Made by a program: the position numbers and the translations under genes. A DNA stretch of 64,000 nt from an uncultured Haliea sp. (GTDB lineage Bacteria > Pseudomonadota > Gammaproteobacteria > Pseudomonadales > Halieaceae): the NCBI GenBank assembly GCA_947258585.1, contig CAMYIZ010000059.1:1-64000 (forward strand). Reading direction: 5' to 3'. The notes below the pieces were generated by a model, which had not been told where the DNA came from, searched no databases, and saw only the letters and a program-made list of their open reading frames with translations. Positions 23,760 to 30,504 of this stretch are shown one piece after another; the first letter of the stretch is position 1, and the number at the start of each line of letters is the position of its first letter.

Positions 23760-24407
23760 ATGAAGGCTACCATCAAACTTGCCGCTGGACTGGGCCTTGC
23801 CCTGGGTGTCGGCAGTGCCAGTCACGCCAGCTTTTTCAAGGAGCTGGCGGATTCAGTACAGCGTACTGCCGAGGATACGGTCAGGCAGGTGGTGGTGCAG
23901 ACCACCAGCGACATGATCCGCGGCATGATCATTGGCTACACCACTACCCAGGTGAAGACCGACCGCGAAGTATCCGCCGAGTTCGAGCAGGAAACCGGCA
24001 GCCTGCCGGTCAACCCCAAGGTCAGCGCCTATCGCAGCGAGATACTGCCCGGAACGTCCGTGCGTCCGGGCACCGAAGTGCGGGTCAAGTCCCATATCGA
24101 GGTGGTGCCGGGCACCAGCGGTACCCGCGCCAGGATCGAGGAAAAGATGACGATCTGGGACAATGACGACAACAGTATTGCTCTCAACAGCATGACCAAG
24201 GCGCCGGGCTCGAGTACCGCCAACGGTGGCGCCTTTACCAGTGAATTCACCTTCACCTTGCCCGAGGGCTTGCCGCAGGGGGTCTATCCGGTCAGCACTC
24301 ACCTGTTGCTGAATGGCGAGCAGGTGGGTGACCAGAAGCACGGGCTGCAGCTGGTCTTGCAGGTGGATACCAGCGGGAAACTGCGGCTGGCTCGGGCCGG
24401 TTTCTAG
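23760..24407 (+). CDS. periplasmic protein of unknown function, kinase-linked
   Basis: A 215-residue protein; ATG 23760 has a GGGGGAGA site and begins a signal peptide (MKATIKLAAGLGLALGVGSASHA, cleaved before SFFKEL). A helical segment follows (ELADSVQRTAEDTVRQVV), then about 130 residues of beta-rich sequence (VKSHIEVVPGTSGTRARIEE, EFTFTLPEGLPQGVYPV, HLLLNGEQVGD) that reads as an Ig-like or transthyretin-like sandwich. No cysteines in the mature part. It lies 50 bases after the receptor kinase gene on the same strand, so it may be a ligand, partner or target of the kinase ectodomain. That is inference. Its last bases overlap the convergent HAD gene by 4. Confidence 0.72.
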   Translation: MKATIKLAAGLGLALGVGSASHASFFKELADSVQRTAEDTVRQVVVQTTSDMIRGMIIGYTTTQVKTDREVSAEFEQETGSLPVNPKVSAYRSEILPGTSVRPGTEVRVKSHIEVVPGTSGTRARIEEKMTIWDNDDNSIALNSMTKAPGSSTANGGAFTSEFTFTLPEGLPQGVYPVSTHLLLNGEQVGDQKHGLQLVLQVDTSGKLRLARAGF

Positions 24408-25234
24408 GCCGCAGGCAGCCCGAAGCGCCGGCGCAAGAAGCGCGCGATGCCATCCTCGTCGTGGTGGCCGATCACCTCGGTCGCCACGTCCTTGACATAA
24501 TCCTTGGCGTTTTCCGGGGCATAGCATTCGTCCGCGAGGGCGAACATACTGAGGTCGTTGTCGCTGTCGCCGAAGCACAAAACGCGGCTAATCCCCAGGT
24601 CCTCCTTCAATCGCGTCACGGCGTTGCCCTTGCTGGCATCAATGTGATGAATGTCGATCCACTTCAGCGCCGAGCCTTCGAGGGCATCGCCGCTGTAGGC
24701 CACCAGACTGGCTTCATCCTCGACCATCCGGGCGACCGCCGCGATCGCCTCCGGCTTGCCCAGGGCACTGACGTTGGTGATGTCCGCATCCGCCGGCATT
24801 TTCTCCACGGCGAGCACGTCTACCTCCGAGCGTTTTTTGAATTCCTCCGCCAGGCGCCGCTCCACATCGTTGCGCAGCGGGGTGTGATAGATGGCGTGGT
24901 AGTTCCCGGGCGCGAGGGTGAAGATAAAGGGGGTGACATCCTGGGCCATCACCGCGGTCAGCACATGCTCGATCTCGCCCTGGGTCAGGAAGGTGGTGTG
25001 GCTATAGTCCTCCGCCCGCGGGCACCAGATCACGGCGCCATTCTTGAACACCTGTGGCAGGGTAAAACCGTGGCCCTGCAGGATATCGCGGGCCGCATGC
25101 AGGGTGCGACCGGTCGCCACCGTATAGGCGATGCCGTTTTCCGCCAGCAGGCGCAGGGTGTCCCGCGTGTAGGGGCTGATGCTTGAGCGGCTGTCGAGCA
25201 GGGTACCGTCGAGATCGAAGACAACCAGTTCCAA
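24404..25234 (-). CDS. Cof-type HAD-IIB family phosphatase
   Basis: A 276-residue soluble hydrolase. HAD motif I is FDLDGTLLDS (D7 nucleophile, D9), motif II lies in VATGRTLHAA, motif III is the Lys of IDASKGNAV, and motif IV is CFGDSDNDLSMF. The large alpha/beta cap between motifs II and III (about residues 80-185) marks the Cof/IIB subclass, whose members dephosphorylate sugar phosphates, pyridoxal phosphate, FMN or HMP-PP. Substrate not predictable from sequence. Last gene on the minus strand before the convergent kinase-linked gene. Confidence 0.9.
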   Translation of the reverse strand: MELVVFDLDGTLLDSRSSISPYTRDTLRLLAENGIAYTVATGRTLHAARDILQGHGFTLPQVFKNGAVIWCPRAEDYSHTTFLTQGEIEHVLTAVMAQDVTPFIFTLAPGNYHAIYHTPLRNDVERRLAEEFKKRSEVDVLAVEKMPADADITNVSALGKPEAIAAVARMVEDEASLVAYSGDALEGSALKWIDIHHIDASKGNAVTRLKEDLGISRVLCFGDSDNDLSMFALADECYAPENAKDYVKDVATEVIGHHDEDGIARFLRRRFGLPAA

Positions 25235-25342
25235 AATGATTCCAGGCTTGTGTCAGGGAAGGTAGAGCAGGCAAGCCGGGGAGGATAGCGGTTCAGCGGG
25301 TGGAGGTCGAGAACACCGTGACAATGACGTCGACAGGATCGG

Positions 25343-25375
25343 GGCAGCAGCCCTGCGGCGGGCGGGGCTGCTGCC
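25343..25375. terminator. strong stem-loop between HAD and GST genes, possible terminator
   Basis: GGCAGCAGCCC (25343-25353) and GGGCTGCTGCC (25365-25375) form a perfect 11-bp stem with an 11-base loop, in the 163-bp gap 3' of the GST gene. No T-run follows on either strand, so it is at best a non-canonical terminator or an mRNA-stabilising end. Confidence 0.4.
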
Positions 25376-25397
25376 AGTCGCCAGCCGCGTGGCCCGC

Positions 25398-26030
25398 TTA
25401 GCTGGCCGGGCCGAAGGCGTATTCGCCGCCTTTCTCCAGCGTGCGCCGGTAGGCGGGGCGGGCGTGGATGCGGGCGCGGAAGGCCGCGAGGTTGGGGTAG
25501 GGCTCCAGGGTGTGCAGCAGTGGCGCAATCTCGGCGACAAAGGAGAGCTGGATATCGGCCCCGGAGAAACTGTTGCCGACCAGCCAGTCAACGCCTTCCA
25601 GCGCCGCATCAATATAGCCCAGGTGGCGTTCCAGTTCGTCGTTGATCCGCGGCTGCAGCTCGGCGCCCTTGTCCGGCAGGCGCGAGGTGTACATACGCAG
25701 CATCAATGGCAGCATGGCGCTGCCCTCGGCGTAGTGCAGCCACTGCAGGTACTCTTCGTGTTCATCGCTGCCGGGTTCTGGCAGCAGGCGGCCGCCACCG
25801 TGGCGGCGCAATACGTAGTCGATAATGGCGCCGGACTCGATAATCACCCGGTCACCGTCCCCGAGCAGGGGCGATTTGCCCAGCGGATGCACGGCTTCCA
25901 GCGCCGCCGGCGCCAGATTGGTGCTGGTGTCGCGCTGGTAGCGGACGATTTTGTACGGTAGCTCCAGCTCTTCCAGCAGCCAGAGCACGCGCTGGGAGCG
26001 CGAGTTGTTGAGGTGGTGGACGACCAGCAT
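25398..26030 (-). CDS. glutathione S-transferase family protein
   Basis: A 210-residue protein. ATG 26030 is preferred (GGGAG 7 bases before) over an ATG 13 codons upstream. The N-terminal thioredoxin-like domain runs to about residue 80: VVHHLNNSRSQRVLWLLEEL supplies the likely Ser for glutathione, HPLGKSPLLGDGD the cis-Pro loop, and ESGAIIDYV the glutathione gamma-Glu contact. The all-helical C-terminal domain holds the SGADIQLSFV N-capping-like motif. Such GSTs handle xenobiotics or peroxides; the substrate is unknown. Same strand as the SDR gene upstream, 54 bases apart. Confidence 0.88.
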   Translation of the reverse strand: MLVVHHLNNSRSQRVLWLLEELELPYKIVRYQRDTSTNLAPAALEAVHPLGKSPLLGDGDRVIIESGAIIDYVLRRHGGGRLLPEPGSDEHEEYLQWLHYAEGSAMLPLMLRMYTSRLPDKGAELQPRINDELERHLGYIDAALEGVDWLVGNSFSGADIQLSFVAEIAPLLHTLEPYPNLAAFRARIHARPAYRRTLEKGGEYAFGPAS

Positions 26031-26084
26031 GTCAGTACTCCCGGTGATGTTGTTGTCCGTTGCCATCACAGGTTAGCACGCCTG

Positions 26085-26822
26085 CTACCAGGGGATCGTC
26101 TTATTGTCCCAATCCAGGTAGGACAAGGCCGCATCCGGCCGCGCGGTGTCCATAATGGCCAGTAGCCTGGCGGCCACGAAATCCGGGCTGAACAGTTTTC
26201 CCGCCGGCACATTGCCCTGGAAGGGCCGTGACAGCGCGGTATCGGTGGTGCCCGGGTGGAAGGCGATGAGTTTGGTCGCGGGGGCGCGTCGGGCCAGCTC
26301 CACGGCCGCAGTCTGCAGCAGCATGTTGAGGGCGGACTTGGAGGCGCGGTAGCCGTACCAGCCGCCCAGTTTGTTGTCGCCGATGCTGCCCACCCGTGCG
26401 CTCAAGGCCGCGATCACGCACTCCTGCTTGCGCCCCAGGCCTTTCGCCAGCGCCTGGAGCCACAGCATCGGGGTGATACTGTTGGCGTAGAACAGCGTCT
26501 GCATCCAGTCTGCATCCAGCTGTTCCAGTGATTTTTCCGGCCCCCTGTCGCCCTGGTGCAGAATGCCGCTGCAGATCACCACCCTGGCCAGCCGGCCGAC
26601 CGCATCGCCCATTTCCTCGCGCGCGAGGGCGATGTCCCCGGGCGATCCGCCGCAGGGGAGCCAGCGCAGTTGTGCGGCGTTGTCCAGTGCCGCGGGTGGG
26701 TCCGCGGCACGGCTGACACAGAACACCGTGTCGTAGCGGCTGTCCGCGAGCAGTCGCTGCGCCACCGCCGTGCCGATACTGCCCGAGGCGCCAATCACCA
26801 GCGCGCTGCGCTCAGACCTCAA
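26085..26822 (-). CDS. short-chain dehydrogenase/reductase (CsgA-like)
   Basis: A 245-residue SDR counted from TTG 26822, which has GGGAG 7 bases before it and overlaps the end of the HIT gene; ATG 26846 is an alternative giving 253 residues. Residues 5-16 hold the Rossmann loop ALVIGASGSIG. The active site is Ser in ALSARVGS and Y-G-Y-R-A-S-K. The C-terminal AFHPGTTDTALSRPFQGNVP follows the CsgA/sniffer-type pattern. NAD(P)-dependent oxidoreductase of unknown substrate. Part of a minus-strand run with HIT and acyl-CoA dehydrogenase genes. Confidence 0.82.
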   Translation of the reverse strand: MRSERSALVIGASGSIGTAVAQRLLADSRYDTVFCVSRAADPPAALDNAAQLRWLPCGGSPGDIALAREEMGDAVGRLARVVICSGILHQGDRGPEKSLEQLDADWMQTLFYANSITPMLWLQALAKGLGRKQECVIAALSARVGSIGDNKLGGWYGYRASKSALNMLLQTAAVELARRAPATKLIAFHPGTTDTALSRPFQGNVPAGKLFSPDFVAARLLAIMDTARPDAALSYLDWDNKTIPW

Positions 26823-27210
26823 GCTCGAGCTCCCGCCGGATGGCATCCACTGCGGCGGGCTGCCAGGCGGGCCCGGGCGGCAGATTGCCCCAGACCGGCC
26901 GCGGCCAGCAGGCATCGTCAGTCCGGCGGCCGACCACGTGCAGGTGCATTTGCGGTACGACATTGCCCAGGGCGGCAAAGTTCACCTTGGGGTAGCCCTG
27001 CGCCCGCTTCAGCCACTGCGACAGCTGCTGGCAGTCCGCCAGTACCTGCTGTAACTGGGGGGAGGGCAGGTCCAGCAGGTCCGCGTGCCCGGTTGCCGGC
27101 ACCAGGATGAACCAGTGCAGGGCGGCATTGCGCGAGAGCAGCAGCTCTCCTCCTGCCATCGCCCCCAGGCGGTGGCAGTCCGCCAGCAGCTGCGGGTGCA
27201 ACTCAGGCAT
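26812..27210 (-). CDS. HIT-domain protein with Gln-variant triad
   Basis: A 132-residue histidine-triad protein: VNFAALGNVVPQMHLHVVGR places Q87-M-H89-L-H91 where HxHxHxx is usual. The first His is Gln, as in a common proteobacterial subgroup and in GalT-like enzymes. Probably a nucleotide hydrolase or transferase; the substrate is unknown. The ATG overlaps the end of the acyl-CoA dehydrogenase gene by 8 bases, and its 3' end overlaps the SDR start, indicating one transcript. Confidence 0.82.
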   Translation of the reverse strand: MPELHPQLLADCHRLGAMAGGELLLSRNAALHWFILVPATGHADLLDLPSPQLQQVLADCQQLSQWLKRAQGYPKVNFAALGNVVPQMHLHVVGRRTDDACWPRPVWGNLPPGPAWQPAAVDAIRRELELEV

Positions 27211-28426
27211 CGGTATAGCGCTTGATGACCATTTTCCCCAGGGCCATCTGGTGGACCTGGTCCGGGCCGTCCGCCTGGCGACACCAGCGGGCGTAGTTGA
27301 AGGCCTCGGCCATCATGTAGTCCTCGGTGAGGCCGCCGGCACCGTGGATCTGCATGCAGCGGTCGATCACGTTCTGCATCAGCAGTGGCACCGTGCTCTT
27401 GGCGGCGGCGATATAGTCCAGCGAACCCTGCGGCGTCAGCTCGTCCATCTTGTGACAGGTCTTCAGCAACAGCAGTCGGCCCATCTCGATTTCCGAGAAG
27501 CAGCGCGACAGGTCCTCGCGCACGGACTGGTGCTGGCTCAGCCGGCGACCGAAAGTGGTGCGGCTTTCTGCCCGCTGGCAGGCCAGTTCCAGCGAGCGCT
27601 GGGCGGCGCCGATCAATCGCATGCAGTGGTGGATGCGGCCTGGCCCGAGTCGGCCCTGGGCGATCTCGAAGCCGCGGCCCGGGCCCAGCAGCATGTTGCC
27701 GGCGGGCACCCGCACGTTTTCAAACAGGAGTTCTGCGTGCCCCAGCGGGGCGTCGTCGTAGCCCAGGGTGGTCAGTGGCCGCACCACGGTCAGCCCCGGG
27801 GTATCCTTGGGCACCAGGATCTGGCTCTGCTGCAGGTGACGGTTGGGGTTTTCCGGATCGGACTTGCCCATGACGATGAAAATTTGCGTGCGCTCGTACA
27901 TGGCGCTGGTGATAAACCACTTGCGGCCGTTGAGCACCCAGTGATCGCCATCCTGATCGATGCGCAATTCCACGTTGGTCGCGTCGGAGGAAGCCACCTG
28001 GGGTTCGGTCATGGCGTAGGAGGAACGGATTTCCCCCGCCAGCAGCGGCCGCAGCCAGCGTTCCTGCTGCTCGGTGTTGCCGTAGCGCATCAGCACTTCC
28101 ATGTTGCCGGTATCCGGGGCGTTGCAGTTAAACACCTCCGGTGACCACAGTACCCGGCCCATCATTTCCGCCAGCGGCGCGTAGTCGAAGTTGCTGAAAC
28201 CGTCGTGGTCGGCGAACTCCGCTTCGTGGGGCGAGATGAACAGGTTCCACAGGCCGGCCGCCTTGGCCTTGTCCTTGAGCTCGTCCATCAGCGGCAGGGC
28301 GGCAAAGCGCGAGGGCGCGTGGTGCAGCTGCTCGGCGTAGGCGGATTCATTGGGGTAGATGTGTTCGTCCATAAACGCCTGCAGGCGTTCCTGGTAAGCG
28401 TAAGACTGGGCACTGAAATTGTACAC
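27203..28426 (-). CDS. acyl-CoA dehydrogenase (ACAD10/11-like)
   Basis: A 407-residue flavoprotein starting at GTG 28426 (VYNFSAQSYAYQERL) with AGGAG 6-7 bases before it; the open frame further upstream is not coding-like. Features: SYAMTEPQVASSDATN (FAD/substrate loop), WVLNGRKWFITSA, RLGPGRIHHCMRLIGAAQRSLELA, QIHGAGGLTEDY, and ADGPDQVHQ near the C-terminus, the ACAD10/11-type ending. It oxidises an acyl-CoA to the 2-enoyl-CoA, passing electrons to ETF. Chain type unknown. First gene of the acyl-CoA dehydrogenase-HIT-SDR set; 220 bp separate it from nth. Confidence 0.9.
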   Translation of the reverse strand: MYNFSAQSYAYQERLQAFMDEHIYPNESAYAEQLHHAPSRFAALPLMDELKDKAKAAGLWNLFISPHEAEFADHDGFSNFDYAPLAEMMGRVLWSPEVFNCNAPDTGNMEVLMRYGNTEQQERWLRPLLAGEIRSSYAMTEPQVASSDATNVELRIDQDGDHWVLNGRKWFITSAMYERTQIFIVMGKSDPENPNRHLQQSQILVPKDTPGLTVVRPLTTLGYDDAPLGHAELLFENVRVPAGNMLLGPGRGFEIAQGRLGPGRIHHCMRLIGAAQRSLELACQRAESRTTFGRRLSQHQSVREDLSRCFSEIEMGRLLLLKTCHKMDELTPQGSLDYIAAAKSTVPLLMQNVIDRCMQIHGAGGLTEDYMMAEAFNYARWCRQADGPDQVHQMALGKMVIKRYTDA

Positions 28427-28646
28427 GGTGTTCTCCTGAGCCGTTTTTGAGGCGCACAGTGTAGCCGTTGCCGGGGAGGGACGGAAATCGTGTTTGTGGC
28501 GTGCCCAGCCCAGCCCGGCGCCCCCGCGCCCGCTGCGGCGCGCGCTCCCGGGGTGAAGTTGCGCTATCGCCAGGCCGCCACGCGCATGGCGCACGGGGAG
28601 CCGAGCCGTGCCAGGGACGCGACCCACGCAGCGGGCAGAGGCTTGC

Positions 28647-29303
28647 TCAGGCCTTGCGCGTTCGTTTCGGGTGCTTGCGCTCCGGGTAGCAGGTCGTGCA
28701 GATCTCGCAGACCCTGCCGTCGCAGCCCCGCGCGCTGCAGAACTCGCGCCCGTAGTAGATGATTTGCAGGTGCAGCCGGTTCCAGTGTTCGCGCGGGAAC
28801 AGGCGCTTCAGGTCGCGCTCGGTCTGGGCCACACTCTTGCCGCTACTGAGTCCCCAGCGCTGGGCCAGGCGGTGAATGTGGGTATCAACCGGAAACGCGG
28901 GCACGCCGAAGGCCTGGGACATGACCACGCTGGCCGTCTTGTGGCCAACCCCGGGCAGGCGCTCCAGTGCCTCCATGTCCACCGGCACTTCGCCGCCGTG
29001 CTCATCCATGAGGATTTCGCTGAGGCGCTTGATGGCGCGGGATTTCTGCGGTGACAGGCCACAGGGGCGGATGATATCGCGGATCTGTTCCACCGCCAGT
29101 TGGGCCATGGCCGCGGGGGTGTCGGCCAGTGCGAACAGCGCGGGTGTGACCTGGTTTACCCGCTCGTCGGTGCACTGGGCGCTGAGCAGGACCGCGATCA
29201 GCAAGGTGAACGGATCCTTGTGATCCAGGGGGATGGGCGTCTCCGGGTACAGGGCCTGCAGGCGCTGCAGGATAAACGCCACGCGCTCGGGCTTGCTCAG
29301 CAT
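28647..29303 (-). CDS. nth: endonuclease III (DNA N-glycosylase/AP lyase)
   Basis: A 218-residue base-excision repair enzyme for oxidised pyrimidines. The helix-hairpin-helix is LERLPGVGHKTASVV with catalytic K122; the catalytic Asp is D140 in FPVDTHIHR. The C-terminal cysteines are C189, C194, C199, C202 and C205, a spacing of x4, x4, x2, x2 that differs from the classical C-X6-C-X2-C-X5-C [4Fe-4S] loop, so the cluster is either bound differently or this is a known variant. The length is normal. It lies 4 bases after dapC on the same strand. Confidence 0.92.
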   Translation of the reverse strand: MLSKPERVAFILQRLQALYPETPIPLDHKDPFTLLIAVLLSAQCTDERVNQVTPALFALADTPAAMAQLAVEQIRDIIRPCGLSPQKSRAIKRLSEILMDEHGGEVPVDMEALERLPGVGHKTASVVMSQAFGVPAFPVDTHIHRLAQRWGLSSGKSVAQTERDLKRLFPREHWNRLHLQIIYYGREFCSARGCDGRVCEICTTCYPERKHPKRTRKA

Positions 29304-29307
29304 GCGT

Positions 29308-30498
29308 CTACAGGGACTCCAGCAGCTGGACGATGCGCCGGGCAGCCTGCACGCAGTCCTCCTCGGATGCTACCAGCGCCATGCGCACCCGGTTGGCGCC
29401 CGGGTTGCCTGCGTCCGTGTCCCGGGCCAGGTAGCTGCCGGGGACAACGGTGACATGTTGTCCTGCATAGAGCTGGCGGGCGAAGTCGGTGTCGCTGCCC
29501 GGGGTCTCCGGCCACAGGTAGAAGCCGGCATCCGGGCGCTGCACTTCCAGCTGCCCGGCGAGGATGGCGAGTACCGCGTCGAACTTTTCCCGGTAGCGCT
29601 GGCGGTTGACCCTGACATGCTCTTCGTCACTCCAGGCGGCGCTGCTGGCGTGCTGATGGTGCAGCGGCATGGCGCAGCCGTGGTAGGTGCGGTACTTGAG
29701 GAAGTCGGCCAGCACCTGCGCATCCCCGGCGACAAAGCCCGAGCGCAGCCCGGGAAGATTGGAGCGCTTGCTCAGGCTGTGGAAGACAACGCAGCGCCGG
29801 TAGCTGTCGTTGCCCATGCGAGCGCAAGCCTGCAATAGCCCGGGTGGCGGCGCGGCTTCATCACTGTAGATTTCCGAGTAGCACTCGTCGCTGGCGATAA
29901 TGAAGTCGTGTTGCTCGGCGAGTTCCACCAGCGCCTGCAGTTGCGTCAGGGGCATTACCGCGCCGCTGGGATTGCCCGGACTGCAGATGTACAGCAGCTG
30001 GCAGCGTCGCCACCAGGCTTCGGGAACGCTGGCGAAGTCCGGCAGGTGACCGGTGGCCGCGGTGGCGTTGATGAAACCGGGCTGGGCGCCTGCCAGAAGA
30101 GTGGCCCCTTCGTAGATCTGGTAGAAAGGGTTGGGGCTCAATACCATGGCATCGGGACCGGCGGTCACCACCGCCTGGGCAAAGGCAAACAGGGCCTCGC
30201 GGGTGCCGTTGACCGGCAACACCTGCGTCTGCGGATCCACTGCCGGAAGCTGGAAGCGGCGCTGCAGCCAGCTGGCGATGCTCTCCCGCAGGCTGTCTTC
30301 GCCGCGGGTAGCGGGGTAATTGGCCAGCAGCGGCAGGTGGGCCGCCAGGGTGTCCAGTACGAACCCGGGAGAAGGATGCCGCGGTTCGCCGATAGACAGG
30401 GGAATATGGGGCCGGTCCGCGGGTGGTTGCAGGTCCGCGAACAGCGCCCGCAACTTTTCGAAGGGGTAGGGTTGGAGTTTATCCAGCAGCGCATTCAT
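29308..30498 (-). CDS. dapC: succinyldiaminopimelate transaminase
   Basis: A 396-residue PLP-dependent class I aminotransferase. Markers: SIGEPRHPSP near the N-terminus, NGTREALFAFAQAV, SPGNPSGAV, SDECYSEIY (Asp/Tyr for PLP) and the Schiff-base Lys in SLSKRSNLPGLRSGF. Position between glnD and nth on the map-glnD strand matches DapC in Pseudomonas-type genomes, where it makes N-succinyl-LL-diaminopimelate for lysine and peptidoglycan. ArgD/AstC-like alternatives lack this opening. Only 6 bases separate it from glnD. Confidence 0.9.
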   Translation of the reverse strand: MNALLDKLQPYPFEKLRALFADLQPPADRPHIPLSIGEPRHPSPGFVLDTLAAHLPLLANYPATRGEDSLRESIASWLQRRFQLPAVDPQTQVLPVNGTREALFAFAQAVVTAGPDAMVLSPNPFYQIYEGATLLAGAQPGFINATAATGHLPDFASVPEAWWRRCQLLYICSPGNPSGAVMPLTQLQALVELAEQHDFIIASDECYSEIYSDEAAPPPGLLQACARMGNDSYRRCVVFHSLSKRSNLPGLRSGFVAGDAQVLADFLKYRTYHGCAMPLHHQHASSAAWSDEEHVRVNRQRYREKFDAVLAILAGQLEVQRPDAGFYLWPETPGSDTDFARQLYAGQHVTVVPGSYLARDTDAGNPGANRVRMALVASEEDCVQAARRIVQLLESL

Positions 30499-30504
30499 CG
30501 GTGT

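Noticed and set aside
28427-28646. Possible small gene between nth and the acyl-CoA dehydrogenase
   Set aside because: Plus-strand frames here are Arg/Ala/Pro-rich shadows with no ribosome binding site; treated as a 220-bp spacer with nothing convincing in it.
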